Positions 7,890 to 15,243 of a stretch of 15,670 nt of DNA are shown here, piece after piece. The notes beneath the pieces were generated by a model, which was not told the DNA's origin, searched no databases, and saw nothing but the letters and a program-made list of their open reading frames with translations. The stretch comes from Spirochaetota bacterium (lineage in GTDB: Bacteria > Spirochaetota > B62-G9), in contig JALXDB010000338.1 in assembly GCA_026990615.1 (NCBI GenBank), positions 1-15,670 of the forward strand, in the 5' to 3' direction. How positions within the stretch are numbered: the stretch's first letter is position 1; each line of letters opens with the position of its first letter. Position numbers and translations under genes: made by a program.

Positions 7890-8619
7890 TTTATTTGTAC
7901 CGGTTGCTTTAATACTAATCGTATCTTTTCTGAATTCTTGTGCTACCAGAGTGAGTATGTTAAAGACTGAATCCAGAAAAGAAGCTGTTATCGAAAAGAT
8001 CAATGAGTACAACGATAAAATTAAGGATGTTAAAGCAAAAGGAACCATAATAATTCGCCATAATGGTAGTATTGAGAGTTTCAGGTTGGAACTTTTTAAC
8101 TATGAGACTCCTGAGTTTATACGCATAAATTTGAAAGATTTTATCTTCAAAAAACCTCTTCTTACCCTGATATCGAATAATGATAAGGTTATGATTTACA
8201 ATTTTGTAAAGAAAGAAAAAAAGCAGTACATGGATCTATCCCATTTTTTTAAGGATCTGCTTGGTCTTGAGATCAATCCCGACTATATTGAAGATATTTT
8301 CGTAATGAGAATTCCTCTGTTGAAGGAAAGTGGAGTTAAAAAAACAGTTGAAGGAAGCGAAAGAGTTATTCTGGAAGGATCAGATAATTCAGAGATTATA
8401 ACTTTTGCTATGAACAATAATATCCTGCCAAAGGAGATAGAGTACCGAACAAAAGAGTATATGGTTAATATTAAATACGGTAAGATAGTTGATTTAGAGT
8501 ATATAAGTATGCCCTCGAATGTCAAAATAGAAATGGATGGGAAGAGTATTGAAATCAACTACAGCAGTATTAATATTCATAGCATTTTCAATGAAGATTA
8601 TTTAAACCCGCCTTTCTAA
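7873..8619 (+). CDS. LolB/DUF4292-like outer-membrane lipoprotein
   Basis: The 248-residue product begins MKRGISLFVPVALILIVSFLNSC with a lipobox L20-N-S-C23. Residues +2 and +3 are Ala and Thr, with no Asp retention signal, so sorting to the outer membrane is likely. The mature part has an amphipathic start (EKINEYNDKIKDVKAKGTII) then beta strands such as SFRLELFNYETPEFIRINL, FKKPLLTLISNNDKVMIYNF and EYISMPSNVKIEMDGKSIEI. This is the pattern of LolA/LolB-type half-barrels that bind lipoprotein acyl chains. Assignment rests on this pattern and on the TPR neighbour, an arrangement I recall from other Gram-negatives, so it is moderate. GGAG at 7863-7866 is 6 bases from the ATG at 7873; a TTG at 7867 would add only two residues. 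It is translationally coupled to the TPR gene. Confidence 0.7.
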   Translation: MKRGISLFVPVALILIVSFLNSCATRVSMLKTESRKEAVIEKINEYNDKIKDVKAKGTIIIRHNGSIESFRLELFNYETPEFIRINLKDFIFKKPLLTLISNNDKVMIYNFVKKEKKQYMDLSHFFKDLLGLEINPDYIEDIFVMRIPLLKESGVKKTVEGSERVILEGSDNSEIITFAMNNNILPKEIEYRTKEYMVNIKYGKIVDLEYISMPSNVKIEMDGKSIEINYSSINIHSIFNEDYLNPPF

Positions 8620-8649
8620 TTGGCGACATATTTTGTGGAAAAAAATCAA

Positions 8650-8675
8650 TATATGTGTCAAAGATGACACATATA
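8650..8675. repeat. Perfect 11-bp inverted repeat between the LolB-like gene and lpxC
   Basis: TATATGTGTCA (8650-8660) and TGACACATATA (8665-8675) are perfectly complementary around AAGA. The core TGTGTCA-N4-TGACACA looks like a dimeric regulator site or a stable hairpin. It starts 30 bases after the upstream stop. No T-run follows on the plus strand; on the minus strand a run of T follows after a few bases, so terminator activity for the upstream gene is doubtful. Confidence 0.55.
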
Positions 8676-8744
8676 CTAAAAAATATATTAATATATAGTA
8701 TAAAATCCCGAAAATTCTGATTTTTAATAACCACATATCTTCTA

Positions 8745-8765
8745 TTTTTGCTAAAAATGCAAAAA
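8745..8765. repeat. Perfect 7-bp inverted repeat upstream of lpxC
   Basis: TTTTTGC (8745-8751) and GCAAAAA (8759-8765) flank a 7-base AT-rich loop. It lies in the 275-base leader region before lpxC, about 70 bases after the 8650-8675 repeat. Low sequence complexity makes chance occurrence possible. Confidence 0.3.
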
Positions 8766-8894
8766 ATTATCCACGTATTATCACTATCCGGATGTTAATA
8801 AATCCAAAAAAAGATGAAGGTACCAGTTAGTATGGTATAAAAATTGCTATTTAATGTTCAGTAAATATCTAGGAATATTGGGCTGGAGTTGAGT

Positions 8895-9848
8895 ATGTAT
8901 TTTCAGGGTACTATTCGAAAAGAGCTTAGTTTTAAAGGGATTGGATTACATACGGGCAGGATGAGCAATATCATGCTTTTACCCGCACCTCCTGATACAG
9001 GAATTATTTTCATAAGGGATAAGATTGGAAAGAGTTTTAATATAGATCAAAGTCTAAAAGAGGGCAGAGGTATTAAAGCTCACATCAGCAATATTATAGA
9101 AACCAACAATGCCTTAACAATCGGGAATGAAAATTATTCAGTTAAAACGATTGAGCATTTTATGGCTGCTTTTTACTCGCTCGGTGTGACGAATCTTTAC
9201 GTGGTAGTCGATGAAGATGAGATGCCGATACTTGATGGATCTTCAAAAGAAATTGTCAAAAAAATAGAAAAAGCAGGGGTTGTAATCCAGAATGCAATTT
9301 GCACTCCCGTGTATCTTCCCTATCCATTATGGGTTGAAAAGAACGGGAGCTACCTAATAGCACTACCAAGCTCCAGTTTTAAGGTTACATACACCATCGA
9401 TTTTACAAGTAAAAGCAAAGCTGTTGGTACGCAGACTGCCCAGTTTGTAGTGACCAGAGAAATCTTTAAAAAAGAGATAGCGCCAGCCAGGACATTTGGT
9501 TTTTATGAGGATATTGAGAAATTAAAAAGCTATAATCTTGCAAGGGGCGGATCGGTCGAGAATGCTATAATATTTACAAAAGATGGAATGATCAACAAAG
9601 GACTGAGATTTAGTGATGAGTGTGTAAGGCATAAAATACTGGATTTGATAGGCGATATGGCTCTTCTTGGTACCAGAGTAGTAGCACATTTTATAGCCTA
9701 CAAATCAGGTCACACACTTGATATAGAGATGGTCAGAAAAATAGCGAAGTCTATGAGAAGAACGAGACATTCAAACAAAGTCCCGCCGGATTTAATAAAG
9801 CGCAAACAGAGAGAGTTCAATATTTTCAGAAAAAAGATAAACCTGTAA
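8895..9848 (+). CDS. lpxC: UDP-3-O-acyl-N-acetylglucosamine deacetylase LpxC
   Basis: LpxC is the zinc hydrolase of the committed step of lipid A synthesis, removing acetate from UDP-3-O-acyl-GlcNAc in the cytoplasm. The 317-residue length is normal. Visible motifs are GIGLHTG near the N-terminus, KTIEHFMAA with zinc ligand His88, ILDGSS (112-117), the RHKILDLIGD motif with His246 and Asp250, and SGHTLD with His273, the likely catalytic-region His. All metal ligands are present, so the enzyme should be active. The start at 8895 follows GGAG (8885-8888) by 6 bases; a TTG at 8889 would add two residues. It appears to be transcribed alone: 275 bases upstream hold inverted repeats and the downstream 740 bases hold no gene. 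Its presence shows the organism makes lipid A-type lipopolysaccharide. Confidence 0.96.
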   Translation: MYFQGTIRKELSFKGIGLHTGRMSNIMLLPAPPDTGIIFIRDKIGKSFNIDQSLKEGRGIKAHISNIIETNNALTIGNENYSVKTIEHFMAAFYSLGVTNLYVVVDEDEMPILDGSSKEIVKKIEKAGVVIQNAICTPVYLPYPLWVEKNGSYLIALPSSSFKVTYTIDFTSKSKAVGTQTAQFVVTREIFKKEIAPARTFGFYEDIEKLKSYNLARGGSVENAIIFTKDGMINKGLRFSDECVRHKILDLIGDMALLGTRVVAHFIAYKSGHTLDIEMVRKIAKSMRRTRHSNKVPPDLIKRKQREFNIFRKKINL

Positions 9849-9867
9849 AAACAAAAATAACGTAAAT

Positions 9868-9919
9868 TGTTAATTTAGATTATCAAATTAGATTGTTAAT
9901 ATTGATCGTTAATTCAGAT
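9868..9919. repeat. Four tandem imperfect 13-bp units just after lpxC
   Basis: Units at 9868-9880, 9881-9893, 9894-9906 and 9907-9919 each align without gaps to TGTTAATTTAGAT. Units 2, 3 and 4 match unit 1 at about 10, 11 and 11 of 13 positions. The GAT end is kept in all four. It starts 20 bases after the lpxC stop. No function can be assigned; a protein-binding array or a degraded slippage repeat are both possible. Confidence 0.55.
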
Positions 9920-10215
9920 CGCTGTAGCTTTATGTAACCCTTCTAATTGCTAAGGTAAATTAAAATAAAAGCAGTGCAAAAACTTTAAAGAATTACCACA
10001 GCATGATTTAAATCATTTATTATTCATCATGTTCATTTGTTTATCTTTATGGGTATATATTTCGGGGAGTATGGATATTGAGTTTAACCTGCTGTAAAGG
10101 GAGCCTTTAATTTGATTTTTGACTTTGTTTCAAAGTTACGTAACAATAAATAAAGTTAAAAAATTTTCCCACAGAATCTTCATAAAAGATATATTAAAAT
10201 GAAACATTTTATTTA

Positions 10216-10410
10216 TGAGTCCACTCTAAAAAGGTATAGTACTGTCATTTCGAGCCTTGATTAATCAAGGCGAGAAATCTGTAATTCCCCCATGTATTAA
10301 AGATTTCGTCGCTTCGCTCAAAATTGCACTTCACCACGTTACGTTCGAAAATAAAAGATATTTCTTCGCTTTGCTCGAAATCACAAAAACCGGTTTTTAT
10401 AGTAAACTCA
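10216..10410. mobile_element. MITE-like non-autonomous element with imperfect terminal inverted repeats
   Basis: The ends ATGAGTCCACTCTAAAAA (10215-10232) and, read on the opposite strand, ATGAGTTTACTATAAAAA (10394-10411) match at 15 of 18 positions. A second inner pair, GTCATTTCGAG (10244-10254) and its partner at 10374-10384, matches at 10 of 11. TTTA flanks both ends directly (10212-10215 and 10411-10414), a possible 4-bp target duplication. There is no ORF inside. The interior carries variants of the GTCATTTCGAGC...GAGAAATCT motif, which I recall as a dispersed palindromic repeat in several bacterial genomes. Three arm-like copies are visible (10244-10279, 10301-10324, 10356-10384). The transposase family cannot be named from this window. 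Confidence 0.68.
10248..10277. repeat. Hairpin inside the MITE-like element
   Basis: GCCTTGATTAATCAAGGC (10254-10271) is an 18-base perfect palindrome. It is flanked by GA on both sides and then TTTC/GAAA. As a single strand this folds as a stem interrupted by a tandem G-A mismatch, which is a tolerated pairing. REP-like repeats often have such imperfect palindromes. Confidence 0.6.
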
Positions 10411-10590
10411 TTTATTAATCTAATTTTAAAGCAAATGGAAAATTAGAATTAGGTATAGAAGCTAATTTTTAACACAACTATTGCTATATTTATACGGAAA
10501 TCAGCTCAATTCTTATATTTTATAATATTGCGTAACTTTTGCACATTTTCTGATTTTTATTTTTTAGGGAAACTACCTCCAGGGATATGA

Positions 10591-11319
10591 TTAAAATCCC
10601 TTTAGTCTCAATTCGCCTCCCAGGCTTACAGTTATGAAATGATCAAAAAGATCATATCCTACCAGTTTAAAAGATATAAGCTTGTTGAGCTTCAGCAAAA
10701 GGCCAGCATTGAATATTCCCCTGTTCACGTTCCATGGAAGACCGTACCCCTGCCTTACACTGAAATTGGTAAACTCTCCTATGAAATACAGCTGGTTTCC
10801 TATGATGGCCTTTTCAAGCCCCAGCATAAAGTTGATGTTGTAACCTGCATTTATTCCCAGTGTATAACCAAGACCTGTACTTATATTCCCTAGTTTGCCG
10901 GCACTTTCGCTTACCACTCCGTATATGGTTATTGGTATTCCGGGCAGACCGACCTCTTTATCTACAAATTCAAACTGAATGCCCAGTGCCGCATTCAAAC
11001 TACCACCTGAGCCGTAAAATGTATACTTTGCTCCCAGTATATAGGGTGTATATTTCATTCCCCCGGAATTCTGATAGGTGAGAACCTCCTTCGCCGCCGA
11101 TATTTCAAGGTTATTTATTGGAACAGCATTAAAGGAGAGGTAGAAGTTGCCAGGCGAAAATATATATCCGGTGTTTATATTGATATAGCCTTTGGAATCG
11201 GTTTTTGGGGTGGGCACTGTAAAGTATCCGTATGACCCGGTAATCGTTGTGCCGCCGAAGGACAGCGAGGTTACAAATGTTACTATTATAATAGATGTAA
11301 CTAATACAATCTTTTTCAT
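10591..11319 (-). CDS. Putative outer-membrane beta-barrel protein
   Basis: The 242-residue product starts MKKIVLVTSIIIVTFVTSLSFGG with a signal peptide likely cleaved near residue 22. The mature chain is rich in Gly, Tyr and alternating hydrophobic residues, for example GYININTGYIFSPGNFYLSF, YTPYILGAKYTFYGSGGSL and FKLVGYDLFDHFITVSLGGE. It ends in an aromatic residue (LRLKGF), as outer-membrane barrels do. The GSYGYFTVPTPKTDSKGYI segment loosely recalls the N-terminal part of YjbH-like proteins, not enough for an assignment. The start is certain: GGAGGT lies 5 bases before the ATG. It is transcribed divergently from proS and converges on lpxC. Ligand and role are unknown; porin or surface structural protein are both possible. 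Confidence 0.75.
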   Translation of the reverse strand: MKKIVLVTSIIIVTFVTSLSFGGTTITGSYGYFTVPTPKTDSKGYININTGYIFSPGNFYLSFNAVPINNLEISAAKEVLTYQNSGGMKYTPYILGAKYTFYGSGGSLNAALGIQFEFVDKEVGLPGIPITIYGVVSESAGKLGNISTGLGYTLGINAGYNINFMLGLEKAIIGNQLYFIGEFTNFSVRQGYGLPWNVNRGIFNAGLLLKLNKLISFKLVGYDLFDHFITVSLGGELRLKGF

Positions 11320-11340
11320 CTTTGACCTCCATTTAAGAGG

Positions 11341-11369
11341 AGATTAACATATAATTTTTTATTATTCAA
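11341..11369 (-). promoter_or_regulatory. Candidate promoter for the outer-membrane protein gene
   Basis: On the minus strand TTGAAT (plus coordinates 11364-11369) is followed after 17 bp by TAATCT (11341-11346). This would give a very short leader containing the GGAGGT site at 11325-11330. The match is partial and the region is AT-rich, so this is tentative. Confidence 0.25.
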
Positions 11370-11446
11370 CCTCATTTTACTTAAAAATTGAATATTTTTA
11401 TCAGCCATATTATATTTTTTCCAATTTTAAATTTCACGGGGTGAAT

Positions 11447-13177
11447 ATGAGATACTCAAAGACCTTTATTCCAACTTCCAAAGAGGTCCCAAGAGAGGCC
11501 ACTATAAAGAGCCATATATTGATGCTGAGAGCAGGGATGATTAAAAAGCTTTCCAGTGGTGTTTATTCTCTGCTGCCTATTGGATTGAAGGTTGTCAGAA
11601 AGGTGGAGGATATAATCAGAGAAGAGATGGACAGCATCAACAGCATAGAATTCTCCCTGCCGGTGTTAATTCCTGCCGAACTCTGGAAAACGAGCGGCAG
11701 GTGGTATGCTATGGGACCTGAATTATTCAGATTAAAAGACAGAAATAAACAGGATTTTGTTCTATCACCAACCCATGAGGAAGTTTTTACTGATTTAATG
11801 AAGGACCATATAAAATCTTACAGGGACCTGCCCATAACAGTTTATCAGATAGGTTTGAAATTCAGAGACGAAATCAGACCAAGATTTGGTGTGATGCGGG
11901 GAAAGATGTTCATTATGAAGGATGCCTATTCTTTCCACCAGGAGGATGACTGGGCTTCCCTTCAGAAGACATACGATGATATGTCAAAGGCGTACAAAAG
12001 AATATTTTATAGATGCGGGCTGGAGACTATACCTGTTGAGGCCGACTCCGGTGCGATGGGCGGAAATAAATCTGAAGAGTTTATGGTTCCTTCCCATGTA
12101 GGAGAAGAACAGATAGTTAAATGTGATAGCTGCGGATATGTTGCAAATATTGAGAAGGCTTATTCGCCTTACAGGGAGTTTAAATACGAAAGCTGCGGCG
12201 AAAAGGAACTTGTACCCACTCCTGATGTTAAGACAATAGAGGATTTAAGCGCATTTTTAAAAAAGCCGTACGAGTATCTCATTAAAACTATGGTGTATAA
12301 AACAGATGGCGGGGAATTTGTCCTTGCGCTAATAAGAGGGGATTTAAATATTAACGAGACAAAACTGAAAAATTACCTTTCTGCAGCAGAAATTATGCCA
12401 GCAGAGGAGAGCGAAATAAAAGAGAAGTTGGGTCTTCCACCGGGCTTTATGAGCCCAATAGGTGTCGAAGGTGTCAAAGTCGTTGCTGATGAAAGTGTAA
12501 GGGATATTAAATGTGGTGTATGCGGTGGTAATAAAAAGGATTATCATTACATCAACGTTGATGTAGAGAGAGATATAAAAAATATTGAAGATTTTATCGA
12601 CATCCGGATGGTCTCTGAAGGAGATTTATGCCCGAAGTGCGGTAGTAAACTCAGGATTTTTCATGGGATAGAGCTGGGGCATATCTTCCAGCTCGGGGAT
12701 AAATACACAAGGGCTTTTTCGGTAACGTACCTTGATGAGAGTGGCAAAGAGAGGTTTCCTATTATGGGTTGCTACGGTATTGGGGTTGAAAGGACTGTAG
12801 CCGCAATAATAGAGCAGAACAATGATGATGATGGGATAATCTGGCCAATAACTGTGGCCCCCTATCATATATATCTGCTTCCAATAAAATATTCCGGCAA
12901 AACCAGAGAGGTATCTGATAGGATTTACAATGAGCTGTTAAGCAGTGGAATTGATGTACTGCTGGATGACAGGGATTTAAGACCGGGGGTAAAGTTTAAG
13001 GATGCAGATTTAATAGGTATCCCTTTTAGGGTGACAATTGGAGATAAAGGCCTTGAGGATGGAATAGTCGAGTTCTACGAAAGAAAAACTCGCTCAAAGA
13101 GTAAAATTAAGGTTGATGAAATAGTCACATATGTGAAGAAAAGAGTTGAGGATGAGTTTAAGAAATACGAAGTATGA
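11447..13177 (+). CDS. proS: Prolyl-tRNA synthetase, bacterial type with editing domain
   Basis: ProS charges tRNA-Pro with proline and clears mischarged alanine. The 576-residue product has class II motif 1 around PVLIPAELW...GRWYAMGPELFRLKDR, THEE (109-112), motif 2 RDEIRPRFGVMR (140-151) and motif 3 GCYGIGVERT (441-450). The insertion (editing) domain, about 220-400, sits between motifs 2 and 3, as in bacterial-type enzymes. Within it YLIKTMVYK places a Lys near residue 280, as at Lys279 in E. coli. Several Cys pairs (CDSC, CGVC, CPKC) are visible in the insert. The C-terminal anticodon-binding domain begins near 473. Start: ATG at 11447 gives the usual MRYSKTFIPT; GTG 11441 adds two residues and overlaps the likely GGGG ribosome site. 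It is followed by the purine genes after 126 bases. Confidence 0.97.
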   Translation: MRYSKTFIPTSKEVPREATIKSHILMLRAGMIKKLSSGVYSLLPIGLKVVRKVEDIIREEMDSINSIEFSLPVLIPAELWKTSGRWYAMGPELFRLKDRNKQDFVLSPTHEEVFTDLMKDHIKSYRDLPITVYQIGLKFRDEIRPRFGVMRGKMFIMKDAYSFHQEDDWASLQKTYDDMSKAYKRIFYRCGLETIPVEADSGAMGGNKSEEFMVPSHVGEEQIVKCDSCGYVANIEKAYSPYREFKYESCGEKELVPTPDVKTIEDLSAFLKKPYEYLIKTMVYKTDGGEFVLALIRGDLNINETKLKNYLSAAEIMPAEESEIKEKLGLPPGFMSPIGVEGVKVVADESVRDIKCGVCGGNKKDYHYINVDVERDIKNIEDFIDIRMVSEGDLCPKCGSKLRIFHGIELGHIFQLGDKYTRAFSVTYLDESGKERFPIMGCYGIGVERTVAAIIEQNNDDDGIIWPITVAPYHIYLLPIKYSGKTREVSDRIYNELLSSGIDVLLDDRDLRPGVKFKDADLIGIPFRVTIGDKGLEDGIVEFYERKTRSKSKIKVDEIVTYVKKRVEDEFKKYEV

Positions 13178-13190
13178 AAATTAATCACTT

Positions 13191-13234
13191 TCAATTTTTG
13201 GTAGCATCTTTTATAATACCAAAAGTAAAATTGA
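13191..13234 (+). promoter_or_regulatory. Inverted repeat enclosing a TATAAT box upstream of purE
   Basis: TTTTGGTA (13196-13203) pairs with TACCAAAA (13217-13224), and an overlapping outer arm TCAATTTT (13191-13198) pairs with AAAATTGA (13227-13234). A consensus -10 hexamer TATAAT lies at 13212-13217; a weak -35 TTTCAA (13189-13194) is 17 bp upstream. This suggests a separate promoter for purE-purB-purF, possibly under an operator. It could instead be an RNA hairpin ending proS transcripts, but no T-run follows. Confidence 0.42.
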
Positions 13235-13303
13235 ATCGCCGTATATATCAATATGGAATGGATGTTTAATCTGTTTGATTAATCTCTTAAAAAGGAGTGG
13301 GAG

Positions 13304-13795
13304 ATGGCCGAAATAGCAATCATTCTGGGCAGTGATTCGGATATTGGTATATTTAATAAGACGAAAGAGGTGCTGGACTATTTCGGAGTAAGCTATGAAA
13401 AAAGAATAATTTCGGCACACAGGACTCCGGATATATTAAAGGAGTATATAAAGGAATGTGAAGGTAGAGGAATTAAATTGCTTATTGCCATCGCCGGTAT
13501 GTCTGCTGCACTTCCAGGAGTTATAGCATCTATTACAAATCTACCCGTTATTGGAGTCCCTGTTTACAAGGAGGGAACTGCTTTTGGAGGAATGGATGCT
13601 CTTCTTTCCATTGTCCAGATGCCGGCAGGCGTGCCAGTTGCTGCGGTTTCTGTAAACGGTGGCAAAAATGCGGCACTGCTTGCTTTGAGGATTCTGGCTT
13701 TGAATAACGATACCATCAGGGATAAATTATCTGCCTATGTTAGAGAGCAGAGAAATAAAGTTGTTGAAAAGGATGAAAAATTTAGAAAAATTTAA
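13304..13795 (+). CDS. purE: 5-(carboxyamino)imidazole ribonucleotide mutase, PurE (class I-like)
   Basis: PurE acts in de novo purine synthesis, forming carboxyaminoimidazole ribonucleotide (CAIR). Class I enzymes isomerise N5-CAIR made by PurK. The 163-residue product shows GSDSD (9-13), SAHRTP (37-42, with His39 equivalent to E. coli His45), AGMSAALPG (64-72), and VQMPAGVPVAAVSVNGGKNAALLALRIL. The E. coli motif GGAAHLPG has His at position 75; here the equivalent Ala69 replaces it. I recall the SAALPG variant in archaeal-type PurE, so this may be a distinct subgroup rather than a defect. No purK is visible in the window. AGGAG (13293-13297) is 6 bases before the ATG. It is first of a purE-purB-purF unit; the downstream ATG at 13795 overlaps its stop. 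Confidence 0.92.
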   Translation: MAEIAIILGSDSDIGIFNKTKEVLDYFGVSYEKRIISAHRTPDILKEYIKECEGRGIKLLIAIAGMSAALPGVIASITNLPVIGVPVYKEGTAFGGMDALLSIVQMPAGVPVAAVSVNGGKNAALLALRILALNNDTIRDKLSAYVREQRNKVVEKDEKFRKI

Positions 13796-13812
13796 TGTTG
13801 AGGAGGTGGAGG

Positions 13813-15243
13813 TTGCAGAGAGATATATACGAGAATATAAGTCCTCTTGATGCCAGGTATTATAAAAGTAATGTAAAACTAATGGATGACCTTTCCAGGT
13901 ATCTTTCTGAGAATTCGGTGATAAAATATCAGGCGATGGTAGAAGTGGCAATGATCTCTGTAATGGAGAGGTACGGGGTTGCTCCTTCCGGTGCAACAGA
14001 ACAGATGAAAATCGCCTATAAAAAAATAACTCCTGAAGAAGTCTATGCTGAGGAAGAGAAAACCCGCCACAATATAAGAGCGCTTGTCAATGTTCTTCAA
14101 AGATATGTTGATGATGAGGTTGCCCCATTTATTCATCTCTCTGCTACTTCAGAGGATGTTACAGGAACCTCTCAATCTCTTCGAATAAGAGATGCAATGT
14201 ACCGTGTGGTTATCCCGAAATGTCTGGAGTTTGTTGAACAGTTAATGGAAATCGTAGAAAGAGAATCTGCAACCGTTCAAATAGGAAGAACTCACGGTCA
14301 GCATGCAGTTCCTATAACTGTCGGATATGTATTTGCCGGCTACCTTGATAGATTTGGAGGCCGATTGAAGAAGATTATTGATGCGGTGAATAATCTAAAG
14401 GGTAAGATGAGCGGTGCTGTGGGTGCATACAACGCCTCATCATTGATCTTTGATGACCCAAGAAAATTTGAAGAGGATGTTCTTGCAGAGCTTGATCTTA
14501 AGCCCGCCGAGTTTTCTTCTCAGATAGTTGAACCTGAGTATATGCTCGATCTGATTCATGCTGTTGTATCGGCTTTTGGAATCCTTGCTCAGATTTCAGA
14601 TGATATAAGACATCTGCAGAGAACTGAGATTGGAGAACTCGGAGAGAGTTTTGAAAAAGACCAGGTTGGATCTTCCACAATGCCGCATAAAAGAAATCCA
14701 TGGAACTTTGAGCATGTTAAATCCATGTGGAAGGAGTTTATGCCGAGGATAATAACACGGTATCTGGACCAGATATCCGAACATCAGAGGGACCTTACTA
14801 ATTCGGCTTCCGGAAGGTTTGTTGTCGAGATAATTACAGCTTTCACGATTTCTCTGGAAAGGCTGATAAAGCAGTTTAAAAAATTAAAGATAGATCACGA
14901 AAATTTAAAGGCCAATCTGGGAAAAACAAAGTGGATGTACCTCGCAGAACCCCTCTACATACTCCTTGCATCAAAGGGCGAGAAGAAAGCGCATGAAATT
15001 GTGAAACAGGCGACTTTGAAGGCAGAGAAGGAGGGTAAAGATCTCTTCTCTGTTGTTGAGTCTGACGAAAGATTTTCAGATGTTGTTTCGACAGACCAGT
15101 GGAAGCTATTAAAATCAAAGCCAGAAAGTTATACCGGGCTTGCCCATGATAGGGCTCTTGCAATTTTATATCACTGGAAGAATGAAACGGATTTGATAAA
15201 AAATCTGTGTAATAACTATAAGGAAGTCTGCAATGAATGGTGA
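13813..15243 (+). CDS. purB: Adenylosuccinate lyase
   Basis: PurB splits fumarate from SAICAR and from adenylosuccinate, acting twice in purine synthesis. The 476-residue product shows TSEDVTG (from 112), GRTHGQHAVP (158-167, with catalytic-region His161) and the family signature GSSTMPHKRNP (286-296) carrying the mobile-loop Ser. The N-terminal ISPLDARYY fits the fumarase/aspartase superfamily entry of PurB. Start: TTG at 13813 is preferred because AGGAGG (13801-13806) lies 6 bases upstream. The in-frame ATG at 13795, overlapping the purE stop, would place that ribosome site inside the coding region and add six residues (MLRRWR) of poor fit. It overlaps purF by 11 bases. Confidence 0.95.
   Translation: MQRDIYENISPLDARYYKSNVKLMDDLSRYLSENSVIKYQAMVEVAMISVMERYGVAPSGATEQMKIAYKKITPEEVYAEEEKTRHNIRALVNVLQRYVDDEVAPFIHLSATSEDVTGTSQSLRIRDAMYRVVIPKCLEFVEQLMEIVERESATVQIGRTHGQHAVPITVGYVFAGYLDRFGGRLKKIIDAVNNLKGKMSGAVGAYNASSLIFDDPRKFEEDVLAELDLKPAEFSSQIVEPEYMLDLIHAVVSAFGILAQISDDIRHLQRTEIGELGESFEKDQVGSSTMPHKRNPWNFEHVKSMWKEFMPRIITRYLDQISEHQRDLTNSASGRFVVEIITAFTISLERLIKQFKKLKIDHENLKANLGKTKWMYLAEPLYILLASKGEKKAHEIVKQATLKAEKEGKDLFSVVESDERFSDVVSTDQWKLLKSKPESYTGLAHDRALAILYHWKNETDLIKNLCNNYKEVCNEW

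Larger units (their letters stand above)
9849..10590. other. Gene-poor AT-rich interval between lpxC and the outer-membrane protein gene
   Basis: About 740 bases without a defensible ORF on either strand. It contains a 13-bp tandem repeat close to lpxC and a MITE-like element. Beyond the element, AAAATTAG (10439-10446) and CTAATTTT (10462-10469) form an 8-bp inverted repeat without a T-run. I see no convincing terminator for either flanking gene, which converge on this interval. Confidence 0.55.

Noticed and set aside
8767..8775. TTATCCACG resembling a DnaA box
   Set aside because: A single near-match in AT-rich DNA with no cluster, AT-rich 13-mers or dnaA/dnaN neighbours; not evidence for an origin.
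10582..10602. AGGGAT/ATCCCT hairpin over the stop of the outer-membrane protein gene as a terminator
   Set aside because: Only a 6-bp stem overlapping the last codons and no T-run on the minus strand.
13795..13812. ATG overlapping the purE stop as the purB start
   Set aside because: The strong AGGAGG at 13801-13806 points to the TTG at 13813; the ATG has no comparable site. It cannot be excluded completely.
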